This document shows, piece by piece, positions 53,889-62,976 of a stretch of DNA of 64,000 nt. Each line of letters starts with the position of its first letter. Positions within the stretch are counted from its first letter, which is position 1. The stretch spans positions 1 to 64,000 of the forward strand of contig JAFWDH010000009.1 of NCBI GenBank assembly GCA_017513135.1, read 5' to 3'. A program made the translations under genes and the position numbers. The notes under the pieces were generated by a model. The model saw nothing but the letters and a program-made list of their open reading frames with translations. It was not told the origin of the DNA and did not search any database. This DNA comes from Oscillospiraceae bacterium (GTDB lineage Bacteria > Bacillota > Clostridia > Oscillospirales > Ruminococcaceae).

Positions 53889-56597
53889 TCAGCCCTCCTT
53901 CAGTTTCTGTTCCAGCCGTGACAGCAGGTTGTTGTTGTGGAATCCGATCCCGTACCAGTCCGAATCGTGGTTGACGGAGGGAAGTATCTGCTGTACCTGC
54001 TTGGACAGTTCATATGCCTTCTGGTAATCTCCAAGTCCGTCATAAGCGTTCGCGGCGGCATACAGGAATGAAACGTTGTCCGGATCCGCGCTGATGCATG
54101 TCTGATAACAGCTCTTTGCCGTCTCGTAGTCCCTGTCTTCAAACGCCATATTGCCCTTGAAGTATTTCGCGAAGACAAGGTCGGGCCGCATCTCAAGAAC
54201 TGCGTCTATCTCCTGTCTCGCCTGCGCGCGTTTTCCGTCTATATTGCTCGTTGCCGTATATCTTGTGGACAGCGCGTCGAGATAGTGACGCACGAACGGA
54301 GAAAGGATCCCCTTCTCGTCTTCCGTCAGGCTGTCATAGAAACGGTACTCATAATCCGTAAAGTGCGTATGGTCGCTCGTCGTTGCGTACATGGCGAACA
54401 TATAGAAGAAGCACTCCTCTTCGTAAAGCTGTTTGCCTGTGATGTTTCTGTCAAGAAGCTTTACTGCCGAGTCTTCCAGAAGCTTAAGCACCTGCCTGTA
54501 CTGACCGGTCTTCAGCGCTCCCTCTCCGTAGTAGAACAGGACCCTGATATCGTCGCTTCCCTCTGCGATCATCTTTTCCGCAAGGGCAAAGCATTCCTCT
54601 CCCTCGCCGAGGTTCGAGAGGCATTCGATCTTCAGCCTGTCGATGTAATGATTCACATCGTCATCTGTGCTGCTGGGAATGCCGTTCAGGTATTCCATAG
54701 CTTCCCTGTACTGCCTCAGGATGATCATCTGCTCTGCCGCGAGCGCTATCGCATTGTATTTCTCGGCCTCTGTGCTGTCCTTCTCCATGAGGCTCACGAG
54801 GGCTGCGACCCTCTCCTGTGTACGTGAAACGTATTTGTTGTTGTCGTCAGTTGCGGCAGCAGCTGCAACGACAGCTGTATACTGAAGGCTCGCATTCTCC
54901 GGATATCGTTCCGCCAGGTCAAATATCTTATTTACTTCATAAGGGCCGATCCCTTTGCCTTTCTGCAGGTCAAGGATCATGCGGGCGTCACTCTGGAATT
55001 GGCCGATGAATTCATAGTTCTGCTTCATCTCGCTCGCCAGTGAAGCAGCTTCCTCTTTGTCAGGCGGTATCTCCGGCAGCGGGCACTCAAACAGTGACAG
55101 TCCCGCCATCTCGAAAGCGATCTCTTTCTGCCACGCTCTCTGGACCCCGGTTATCTCACCGCGGTCCATTTCCGAATAGCGCATCAGCAGCAGCGCCTTG
55201 AGACTTACATCCATCGGACTCTCACTTACAGCCTTTTCCAGTACTGAGATATCCCCGGACAGCGCGTCATACATGCGCCACAGCCTTGCATCGTTTGTTT
55301 TGCGCGCGTAATTGTAGACCCGCTGCGGATCTTCCGCGCCGTACGCCTCCATGCCGTCCACCAGATCCATGATCTGCTGGCTGTAATACACCGCGTCACT
55401 TGCGATGCCGTTTGAAAGCGCGTATGTGCTGAGGAACATATTGTCATCCAGCTGTTTTATGAAGTCTTCTCTCCAGGTCAGCCGGCTGGCCTTTCCCGTA
55501 ATGAAGAACAGAAGCAGGGAAAGCACGCCAAGCGCGGCGTACACTATGCCCTGTTTCGGATCGAAGCCCTTTTCTGCAGGGTATTCCTCCCGGTTCCACT
55601 TATCAGCGCTGCTGCTCATGGATCTTACGGTATGTGTCAGGATCAGAGCAGTGATGCAGCTTGCCATCAGAGCGCTACCGAATATAGCGGAGATCGATGC
55701 TTTGGCATGCAGAAGAGAGATCAGTGAATAGTACACTGTTGCAGCCGCGAGCGACGCCCATTCTTCTACCAGCCAGACAAGCAGCTTCCACGGATGCTTA
55801 AGCAGCTGCAGCACATGCCTTCCGGGGCTTATCTGTCCTGATCTCATAGCTGCGATGCCGGAATACACTGCGGCGGTAGCAAGAAGAGTTGCGACAAAGA
55901 GCACCGCAGACAGAGAGAATACATTGAATCCGCCGCTGATCATCTTCTGCAGAAGACCGTTCAGCATCAGTACGAAAACTATCGGCACAACTGACAGACC
56001 CGCTCTCAGTGCGCGTGCGCCTGCCGGGCTGTTCTGCCCGTCTGAAAGAAAGAACACCGCAAAAACACACAGGAATCCTATCGCACCTGAAAGGATGCCG
56101 AGGGATGAGACCTGCTTTGCGGTGAGGAAAGACTGACCGGAAACTATCGCGACAGTACAGAAAAGGTCACGCAGACAGGTGAATGCCGCTGTACCGAAAA
56201 GAAGGAACACCGGGATAAATCTGTTTACCGGGGCCCCTGACCCTGCCCGGACCTGCTCAGCATTGTTACGTTGAGACAGCCGGCTGCCGTCAGTCCTCTC
56301 CTGTGTCTTTCTCTTAAGTACGGAGAAAAAAGACTCCTTTGTGCTCCCATCATCTCTTTCGCCATTATCCGGAGCGGCGCCGCCGTCCTGCGTGAAATGA
56401 TGGTCAGTCACAGAAGGATAGACCGGGTTTTCAGAAGCAGCTGTCTGTGTGCCGAAAGGCTCAGGCACAATCTCTTTGCTGTCTGTGAGGCTGCCGGCAA
56501 GGCCGCGGTCTCCCTGCGGCTGCTGTTTTCCGCAGTACAGGCAGAAGACATCATCATCTCCTATCTGCTTCCCGCAGTAAATACAAAACTTGCTCAT
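53889..56597 (-). CDS. Large zinc-ribbon / multi-pass membrane / TPR-repeat protein
   Basis: About 902 aa. It starts with a zinc ribbon (C5-IY-C8...C19-LY-C22), a charged linker, about eight membrane segments (roughly residues 110-380) and then a long helical TPR-like region (e.g. AEKMIAEGSDDIRVLFYYGEGALKTGQYRQVLKLLE; AKSCYQTCISADPDNVSFLYAAANAYDGLGDYQKAYEL). The ATG at 56597 has GGAG seven bases upstream; 11 further upstream codons lack a ribosome site. It is the first gene of the three-gene operon. I do not recognise a named system. Confidence 0.75.
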   Translation of the reverse strand: MSKFCIYCGKQIGDDDVFCLYCGKQQPQGDRGLAGSLTDSKEIVPEPFGTQTAASENPVYPSVTDHHFTQDGGAAPDNGERDDGSTKESFFSVLKRKTQERTDGSRLSQRNNAEQVRAGSGAPVNRFIPVFLLFGTAAFTCLRDLFCTVAIVSGQSFLTAKQVSSLGILSGAIGFLCVFAVFFLSDGQNSPAGARALRAGLSVVPIVFVLMLNGLLQKMISGGFNVFSLSAVLFVATLLATAAVYSGIAAMRSGQISPGRHVLQLLKHPWKLLVWLVEEWASLAAATVYYSLISLLHAKASISAIFGSALMASCITALILTHTVRSMSSSADKWNREEYPAEKGFDPKQGIVYAALGVLSLLLFFITGKASRLTWREDFIKQLDDNMFLSTYALSNGIASDAVYYSQQIMDLVDGMEAYGAEDPQRVYNYARKTNDARLWRMYDALSGDISVLEKAVSESPMDVSLKALLLMRYSEMDRGEITGVQRAWQKEIAFEMAGLSLFECPLPEIPPDKEEAASLASEMKQNYEFIGQFQSDARMILDLQKGKGIGPYEVNKIFDLAERYPENASLQYTAVVAAAAATDDNNKYVSRTQERVAALVSLMEKDSTEAEKYNAIALAAEQMIILRQYREAMEYLNGIPSSTDDDVNHYIDRLKIECLSNLGEGEECFALAEKMIAEGSDDIRVLFYYGEGALKTGQYRQVLKLLEDSAVKLLDRNITGKQLYEEECFFYMFAMYATTSDHTHFTDYEYRFYDSLTEDEKGILSPFVRHYLDALSTRYTATSNIDGKRAQARQEIDAVLEMRPDLVFAKYFKGNMAFEDRDYETAKSCYQTCISADPDNVSFLYAAANAYDGLGDYQKAYELSKQVQQILPSVNHDSDWYGIGFHNNNLLSRLEQKLKEG

Positions 56598-56899
56598 AAG
56601 CTTGCTCCGTAGAATAGAAAAACTGTCCAAAGCTCCGGTCAGACCGGCGCATGATCCACAAGACCTTTATGTTCGGACAGACGTTTCATGTTGACTCTAT
56701 TAATTTATTATACATTATGTGGCTGCCACACCAAAACCGGCCTGCAGGCAGCAAGCAGGGCAAAACAAAACGGGTATGGCAGATCGGATACTGTCAAGCC
56801 CGTTTTTGCTTCTCTGCTGATGACAGTCTTCGGACGCTTTTCAGAAATAATTTCAGCGAAAAGAGCGTGCCTGATCAGAACTGTCTTCTTTTTTAGCCG
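56598..56899. promoter_or_regulatory. Promoter region of the zinc-ribbon operon
   Basis: This 302-base gap holds a minus-strand promoter candidate (TTGGTG at 56729-56734, 16-base spacer, TATAAT at 56707-56712) with an inverted repeat TGTGG-CTG-CCACA (56718-56730) between the two boxes, and the terminator of the upstream carboxylesterase (56767-56806). No other gene is seen. Confidence 0.45.
56767..56806 (-). terminator. Terminator of the 56900 carboxylesterase
   Basis: Arms AAAACGGG (56767-56774) and CCCGTTTT (56799-56806), followed on the minus strand by GTTTTGCCC. Confidence 0.6.
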
Positions 56900-58408
56900 C
56901 TATCCTATGTTTTCCATCAGATTCATGAGGTCGTCATCATGATCAGATCTGCATTCTGACGGATCACCGAAGATCATGCATGCGTGATCGCTCCCGGTAT
57001 AAGGCCTCCAGCATTCAGGGAGTTTATCGTGATTCGGGTCTCCGGTCCTCACGAACTGTATCCAGGCATTGAATATCTCATCCTGGAAACGCCATGTCTT
57101 CTCCCCGTTGATCACAGCAGGCTGCAAAGGCACGTTATGGAACGTGAACGGCAGTTCTGCTCCGTGATAGCTCATATATCCTCCGCCCAGCGCAAGCTCA
57201 TATGTCAGAAGATACTGATATGTGGGAGCATTCATCTCTGCGCGAAGTCTGCTGTAATTCCTGATCAGCGGACGGAAATTATAATAGTCAAGGTTTCTTG
57301 CGTAACAGCTGTTTACGCCGGGATACGTCTTTTCAAACTCATCCCTGACTCTCTCGGCATCATTCCCGTAGACTTCCCTGAGCATTTCAAGTTTCTGCTC
57401 TTCACTGAGAGCTCCCTTATCTACATAGTCAACCTTCTGGCCGAACTCGTTCAGCGCCGATCCCAGTATCACCGGGATCCCGGCTGTTTCCTTTCTCAGT
57501 CCTGCAACAGTGTGATCTCCTATAAACGTTCCCGCTCCCTGAGTGGGCAGCCAGAACATCTGGTTGTCATATGTCCGGGTGCAGAGTCTCATCATCTCAT
57601 TAACGGGCATCTCAGAGAGCTTGTCCAGACCACCCGCCGCTTTGACAAGTTTTTCCGCCCATTCAGCGGATTCCTCATGCGTCGGCCACTTAAGGTGCTC
57701 ATTCTGTATCAGTCCGCTCTGCATGATCACTTTATGATACAGTCCGTCAGCCGCCGGCATCTGCATGAGAGCAGATATCTTTCCGCCCCCTCCCGAATGC
57801 CCGTATATCGTGACATTATCGGGATCTCCGCCGAACGCTGAGATATTCTTTTTGACCCACTTTAGCGCCAGCACGAGGTCCAGAAGGCCAAGATTTCCGG
57901 AATCGGCATATTCTTCGCCGTAGCCGGACAGATTCATATATGCCAGTGCTCCAAGACGGTGATTCACGGATACACACACGACGTCGCCGTACTTTGCCGT
58001 GTTATGTCCCTCATATACCGCCAGATGGATGGCGTTTCCGGAAGAGAACGCTCCGCCGTGGATCCAGAACATGACAGGTTTCTTTGCTTTCGGATCGGTC
58101 GACCCTGTCCAGATATTGAGATTGAGGCAGTCCTCGGAATCAGGCCAGAGAACGGGAGAAGAGAGCAGAGTGTCTCTGAGACCGAACTTCAGAAGCGGGT
58201 TCGGACATACATATCCGTAGTCCGTCGCGGTCCTGCATCCTTCCCAGGGCGTTTCCGGCTCAGCGGAAAGAAAACGCTTTGCGCGCCCGTATCTGACTCC
58301 CAGAAAGTGATATATGTCTTCCTTGATATATCCTCTCAGCATACCGTTTTCCGTCATCACTTCAGCGATTCCGGGGCCGCATGCAAATTGTGTATTTGTA
58401 TTACTCAT
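56900..58408 (-). CDS. Type-B carboxylesterase
   Basis: This 502-aa alpha/beta-hydrolase has WIHGGAFSSGN (oxyanion), nucleophile Ser205 in IYGHSGGGGK and YHFLGVRYG near the start. It is close in layout to the esterase at 47138. AGGAGG precedes the ATG, and the gene starts eight bases after the stop of the bipartite esterase upstream, so it ends a tight run of esterases. Confidence 0.9.
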   Translation of the reverse strand: MSNTNTQFACGPGIAEVMTENGMLRGYIKEDIYHFLGVRYGRAKRFLSAEPETPWEGCRTATDYGYVCPNPLLKFGLRDTLLSSPVLWPDSEDCLNLNIWTGSTDPKAKKPVMFWIHGGAFSSGNAIHLAVYEGHNTAKYGDVVCVSVNHRLGALAYMNLSGYGEEYADSGNLGLLDLVLALKWVKKNISAFGGDPDNVTIYGHSGGGGKISALMQMPAADGLYHKVIMQSGLIQNEHLKWPTHEESAEWAEKLVKAAGGLDKLSEMPVNEMMRLCTRTYDNQMFWLPTQGAGTFIGDHTVAGLRKETAGIPVILGSALNEFGQKVDYVDKGALSEEQKLEMLREVYGNDAERVRDEFEKTYPGVNSCYARNLDYYNFRPLIRNYSRLRAEMNAPTYQYLLTYELALGGGYMSYHGAELPFTFHNVPLQPAVINGEKTWRFQDEIFNAWIQFVRTGDPNHDKLPECWRPYTGSDHACMIFGDPSECRSDHDDDLMNLMENIG

Positions 58409-58416
58409 GTTTCCTC

Positions 58417-60183
58417 CTATGCAAGATATTCTATGGATCCGTCAGCGTGTCTGACGAACCTTGAGAAGAATTCATCATAAAGCATGAACGCCACTTCAGG
58501 TGAATAGGTGTGCGGCCAGTTCTTTACCCCGGTAAACCGTACCATGGGGACATTGGAGCTGTCCCTCCACACGTGGTTCATATAGATCCCGGATTCATAG
58601 TATTTCCCTTTTTCATAATCTGCCTTGTTATGCTCGCAGAGTCTTCTGATAGTTTTGACATTTGCGTTTCCCTCTTCCAGTCTGCATCCCAGCCCGTCGT
58701 ATTCTCCGACGAAATACCAGATGTTTCTGGGAAGATCATCAGGCATCGGGGGAACATCAGTATACATCCCCTCCATAAATCCCACAGGCGCAAACCCTGC
58801 AAAGAATTCAGGCATATATCTCATGAGCGTCTGCGTCATCATCGCTCCGTTGGAATGGCCGGTCACATATATCCTTTCTCTGTCGATCGGATACTTTGAC
58901 ACCGTATCTTCTATCAGTTCTCTGAAATACTCGAGCTCATCAGGTCCGTCAACATCAAAGCCAGAAGGCACTCCGCCCGCATTCCATTCCGGGGTGGCTA
59001 TATGCTGTCCTCCCATAGCCGGAACGGCTCTTTTGAACGGATATGCTGACGGATACACCACGAAAGCTCCTCTCTCCTGGCCGACACTGTGCCATCCCGT
59101 ATTGTTGGCAAAGAACTCCCCCGAGCAGGTGAAGCCGTGAATGGCAACTATCAGAGGATACTTTTCCGCTTCAGCGCGCTTATACGCATCAGGCTCAAAT
59201 GTAAGCCAGTAGCGTTTCAGTCCGCCTATCTCTTTCTCCGTCCTGATAAACCCGTCGCTTTCATGCACGGTCCTTCTGATATAGCCGTTGCCTTCTCCGC
59301 CCCATCGTTTGTAATCCGCCAGAAAACTGATTATCGCACTGACTGTTTCCTCTGCTCCTGCCTCTGCTGCCTTATCGGGGGAAGCATGCCACACTTCACA
59401 GCAGCTGTGATCATTCAGGAAACTCTCGCCGAGTTTCTCCCTCTGTTGATAGACCAGTCCGAAACGGTTACAGAGTCCTCTGTCCTCTACGTCACACGCT
59501 TTTTTGAAGTATTCAAGAACGTTCGATACTTCACTGTCTATGATAAATGTCGGAAGGCTTATCTCTCTCCTGCTTTTTTTGCTGTCGCAGTCTGAAGGAC
59601 CGTTCCCCAGATCCCTGACAAGATCAGGATCAAGAGATACGCTTCCCCAAGCTGCCCACCCGGCAAGAACAGAAACATGCGTCAGCGCAAATACTGCCGC
59701 AGGTCTCGCCCCGTCATCGAAGCCGGCAGCATATATTGCCGGCGCATTGCTCTGGAAATAACGGTTCTTCTGCATCTCAGCCAGAGCTTTGACCGCCGTG
59801 GACAGTTCGAACCCGGGGTCATCGTTTTTCCAGCCATTCGGAGCAGGAAGGAAAAACCCGGTCATTTCGTTTTTCTCAAGAGCTTCTGCCCATCCTCCAT
59901 CCCGGAAGAACTGTTTCGGATCCTTTCCTCCCGGGACAAAGACCAGCACCATATTCCATGCAGACTTCTCCGTAACGGGAATGTAGCAGAACATATCTCT
60001 CTGTACTCCGTCATCGTCCGTGATCGGAGTATCGATCACACCGAGATATGTGTTGCGGTAAGGATCTGCGGGATCTGCGAGCGGATAATCAACAGGTTCG
60101 GATGGTTCTGGAAACCCGTGAGCCTCTCTGGGTTTCCTAACCCTGTTCAGCAACGGGTCCAGCTGAGGATGCCTTTTGTACAT
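58417..60183 (-). CDS. Two-domain CE1/PHB-depolymerase-like esterase with degenerate first domain
   Basis: About 588 aa. The C-terminal domain (about 290-588) is a normal feruloyl-esterase/PHB-depolymerase-like hydrolase with VAIHGFTCSG and nucleophile Ser444 in VTGHSNGAMM. The N-terminal domain (about 40-290) looks like the same fold, but its nucleophile elbow reads AAGFDDGARP, with Asp156 where Ser should be, so it is probably inactive and may bind substrate. The start is the ATG at 60183, with AAAGGAAACGG upstream; a longer frame is open but unsupported. No signal peptide is seen. Confidence 0.85.
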   Translation of the reverse strand: MYKRHPQLDPLLNRVRKPREAHGFPEPSEPVDYPLADPADPYRNTYLGVIDTPITDDDGVQRDMFCYIPVTEKSAWNMVLVFVPGGKDPKQFFRDGGWAEALEKNEMTGFFLPAPNGWKNDDPGFELSTAVKALAEMQKNRYFQSNAPAIYAAGFDDGARPAAVFALTHVSVLAGWAAWGSVSLDPDLVRDLGNGPSDCDSKKSRREISLPTFIIDSEVSNVLEYFKKACDVEDRGLCNRFGLVYQQREKLGESFLNDHSCCEVWHASPDKAAEAGAEETVSAIISFLADYKRWGGEGNGYIRRTVHESDGFIRTEKEIGGLKRYWLTFEPDAYKRAEAEKYPLIVAIHGFTCSGEFFANNTGWHSVGQERGAFVVYPSAYPFKRAVPAMGGQHIATPEWNAGGVPSGFDVDGPDELEYFRELIEDTVSKYPIDRERIYVTGHSNGAMMTQTLMRYMPEFFAGFAPVGFMEGMYTDVPPMPDDLPRNIWYFVGEYDGLGCRLEEGNANVKTIRRLCEHNKADYEKGKYYESGIYMNHVWRDSSNVPMVRFTGVKNWPHTYSPEVAFMLYDEFFSRFVRHADGSIEYLA

Positions 60184-60272
60184 TTCCGTTTCCTTTCTTT
60201 GCTGACCGGATAAAATCGGCCTTCTTTCAGTCAAAACGCTATTTGTATTCTTCTGTTTTTCATCACATCCGG

Positions 60273-60302
60273 CATGCGGCGTCCGAAAACGTACGCCGCA
60301 TG
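60273..60302. terminator. Hairpin between two esterase genes
   Basis: Arms CATGCGGCGT and ACGCCGCATG (60273-60282 and 60293-60302). The T-run is on the plus-strand side (TCATCTTTTTTT), so it is a weak minus-strand terminator but may stabilise or separate messages. Confidence 0.5.
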
Positions 60303-60312
60303 TCATCTTTTT

Positions 60313-61359
60313 TTATTTCCTGTAAATCTCTGTCATAAATGCGTCACACAGGGTTCTCCACTGATAGTAGTTCGGATGTTCAACCTCTCCGAGTATCGCA
60401 TTGCCTACCCCGCCGTGAGGACAGTTGATGAACGTGTGCATCTCGACAGTGACGCCGTGGGAACGCAGATCTTCCGCATAAGGCGCTATGTTCGGTATAT
60501 TGAAGTCTTTCTCACCGACTATGACTATCGTCGGGGGATACTCCACTCCGTTCCAGTCGAAAGGCTCGCCCAGGAACCTCGGACCGTATACGCAGAGAAA
60601 AACATCAGGGCAGCCGCTGTATGCGTCAAGTTCATCGGGCTCATATTCCGGAAAAGCGTCCTTTATGGATCTGCCGCCGGAAAAATGCTGGATGTTGTGC
60701 TCTCCCGTGAGTCCTCCGTTGGAGTATCCGGCAAAAGCCACACGGTCGTTTCTGATCCTGTACTTTCCGCTGTTAGCCCTGACATACTGCACTGCTCTTG
60801 CTACATCTGCTCCGGCTTCCTTGCCGCTCCAGGGGTTTGCATTGGGACGGTTCATGAGAATGAAGCACTGATATCCGAGCTCGTTCATCTCGATACTCGC
60901 CTGATAGCACTCCAGAAGGATGTTGGATCCGTGATCTCCTCCGGCTGACATTATTATGGCGCCTTTCGGAGCGACGTCTTCCGGCAGAAGCATCTCATAC
61001 ATGAACGGAGCGTAATCCGGGTCATGTGTATATCTGAGGTCCGAGTTGTCAGTGTATTCTGTCTCTGCCGGCATATTCCCCTCTTTCCAGAGGATGATGC
61101 GCTGCGGCACTTCGCTGAAACGCCTGCTGCCGACCTCATCTATTACTTCTCCGAACTCGCTCACGCGTCTGTCGAGCTCATCCAGATCTGTGATGGCTCT
61201 CATCTCCGCTTCCTTCTTGTAAAGCTTTACCAGCTCGTCTTTCGGGTAGCATACGCAGTCTTCGTAGATCTTCACGGCCTCATGGGCGTAAGGTCTCAGG
61301 ATCCTGTTGAAAGGTTCCTGTGCTTTGAATTGTTCCTTAAGTCTGTCAAGTATCCCCAT
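60313..61359 (-). CDS. Alpha/beta-hydrolase (esterase-like)
   Basis: This 348-aa protein has a helical N-terminal part (1-90) and a hydrolase domain with nucleophile Ser213 in FAGYSNGGLTG and PTIVIVGEKDFNIP followed by NCPHGGVG (acid and His candidates). It resembles acetyl-xylan/feruloyl esterases but the exact family is not clear. AGAGGTG precedes the ATG. Part of the esterase run. Confidence 0.8.
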   Translation of the reverse strand: MGILDRLKEQFKAQEPFNRILRPYAHEAVKIYEDCVCYPKDELVKLYKKEAEMRAITDLDELDRRVSEFGEVIDEVGSRRFSEVPQRIILWKEGNMPAETEYTDNSDLRYTHDPDYAPFMYEMLLPEDVAPKGAIIMSAGGDHGSNILLECYQASIEMNELGYQCFILMNRPNANPWSGKEAGADVARAVQYVRANSGKYRIRNDRVAFAGYSNGGLTGEHNIQHFSGGRSIKDAFPEYEPDELDAYSGCPDVFLCVYGPRFLGEPFDWNGVEYPPTIVIVGEKDFNIPNIAPYAEDLRSHGVTVEMHTFINCPHGGVGNAILGEVEHPNYYQWRTLCDAFMTEIYRK

Positions 61360-61391
61360 TTATTCAACACCTCTCTGTGATTGATGGTGCT

Positions 61392-61428
61392 GCTGTTCCG
61401 GAATGCCGTCAACAGTTTCCGGAACAGC
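61392..61428. repeat. Perfect 12-base inverted repeat between esterase genes
   Basis: Arms GCTGTTCCGGAA (61392-61403) and TTCCGGAACAGC (61417-61428) with a 13-base loop; no T-run. Likely an intercistronic mRNA hairpin. Confidence 0.5.
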
Positions 61429-61443
61429 GTGCACGAAACGACT

Positions 61444-62976
61444 CTATACTCTTCCGAGTTCAAACTCGATCCTGAACCTTGCCGCGGGGTCGAGTTCCCC
61501 GGCTTCCCGCCCGGGCCTGTCCGTAAACTCCATGACGAACATATCATCCTTGGTCACCGGCTTCCATTCGGGAAGCGGTTCACCGTTGATATCCGTTCCG
61601 TTCGGGTCACCGGTCTTGATGAAGTTGGTCCAGTATTTGCAGGCTTGTCTGGCCAGATCGTAGTGCCTGCCCTCAAACGGACGCCAGCACTTATCGAGAT
61701 TGTTGAAAACGAACCACAGATCGCTTCCGTGGTATGGCCCGACATTATCCTCTCCGGGGATGTCATGGTTGAATATGTAGCAATACCCGGTCTTACCCTG
61801 CTCTGCCTGAGTCATCGCAAATCCTCTGGCGCCCAGAGTCCTCGCATTGAAGGCCGGTCCCTTATAGGTCTTTGCTATTTCCTCTTTCGTCCCGGTACGA
61901 CAGTAGGTGAGGAACTCGTCCGTTCTGTCCCCGAAGACAGGCTCGGCGATCGCCTTCAGTTCATCGACCGTCTCCGGCACCTTGCCGCCGAACACCGATC
62001 CGCCCTCACCCGCAGTGCTCCCGAACAGATACGGAATATCATTGAAGTTACCGTTTATATAGGCCTGTGTAGAGTCTTCCGGCAGCATCTTGCCGTCTAT
62101 TCTCGGACTCCACGCGTCAAACCTCCTGCCCATCTTCTGATAAGCCTCATAAAGCTTTTCAGCCGGGACCTCTCTGGCTTCAGCTATGCTGTCGACGCCC
62201 AGTATCTGCAGCAGTTCTATTCCGGTCTCCTCCGCCTTTTTGAGCGGAGTGCACCCGGTACCGTATCCGAGGGCTCTGAGCCCGCCGCCGGACTGCATTA
62301 TGATTCCCGTGATCAGTCCTTTGGCGAGCGGTGATGTTCCCAGGGCCTGAGCGCCGAAGGCGCTTCCGCTCTGTCCTCCGAGAGTTATCCTGTCAGGATC
62401 GCCTCCGAAAGCTCTGGCATTCCTCTTCAGCCATTCACAGCAGAATAGTATGTCCTGCAGACAATAGTTGCCGTGGCAGCCGTCAGGATCTTCAGCAGTC
62501 AGTTCCGGATGAGCCATCCATCCGAAGACGTTTATCCTGTATCCGACGGAGACGACGATGACGCCCTCTCTGGCCATATGCTCGCCGTTGAATTCCATCT
62601 CATACGAATATCCCGCCTGGAGTCCTCCGCCATGGAACCATACATATATAGGCAGTTTATCTTCTGTGCTTCTGGCCGGTGACCACATGTTGAAGTACAG
62701 ACAGTCCTCGCTCTGTTCGTATTCCGCGGCTGTAGGATTCAGTTCCTTGGTGTAGAAGTCGTTCTCATCCACACCTATCTTGGCCTGTACCTCCATCGGC
62801 GCGTATCTGTCGGCTCTGTACACCCCTTCCCAGGGCTTCGCCGGCTGCGGCGGTCTCCATCTTAGCGGTCCTACAGGAGGAGCCGCATATGGAACGCCCC
62901 GGAACTCCGTGATCCGGGGATCCCCGCAGGGTATGCCTTCCAGATACCCGAGGTCAGTTTTGACTGTTCTGAGCAT
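61444..62976 (-). CDS. Type-B carboxylesterase
   Basis: This 510-aa alpha/beta-hydrolase has the family start FRGVPYAAPPVGPLRWRPP, oxyanion WFHGGGLQAG and nucleophile Ser203 in LGGQSGSAFG. It lacks a signal peptide. Its ATG directly follows the TAA of the upstream esterase (TAAATG), with the ribosome site GGAGG inside that gene, so the two are strictly coupled. Its sequence is close to the neighbouring partial esterase. Confidence 0.92.
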   Translation of the reverse strand: MLRTVKTDLGYLEGIPCGDPRITEFRGVPYAAPPVGPLRWRPPQPAKPWEGVYRADRYAPMEVQAKIGVDENDFYTKELNPTAAEYEQSEDCLYFNMWSPARSTEDKLPIYVWFHGGGLQAGYSYEMEFNGEHMAREGVIVVSVGYRINVFGWMAHPELTAEDPDGCHGNYCLQDILFCCEWLKRNARAFGGDPDRITLGGQSGSAFGAQALGTSPLAKGLITGIIMQSGGGLRALGYGTGCTPLKKAEETGIELLQILGVDSIAEAREVPAEKLYEAYQKMGRRFDAWSPRIDGKMLPEDSTQAYINGNFNDIPYLFGSTAGEGGSVFGGKVPETVDELKAIAEPVFGDRTDEFLTYCRTGTKEEIAKTYKGPAFNARTLGARGFAMTQAEQGKTGYCYIFNHDIPGEDNVGPYHGSDLWFVFNNLDKCWRPFEGRHYDLARQACKYWTNFIKTGDPNGTDINGEPLPEWKPVTKDDMFVMEFTDRPGREAGELDPAARFRIEFELGRV

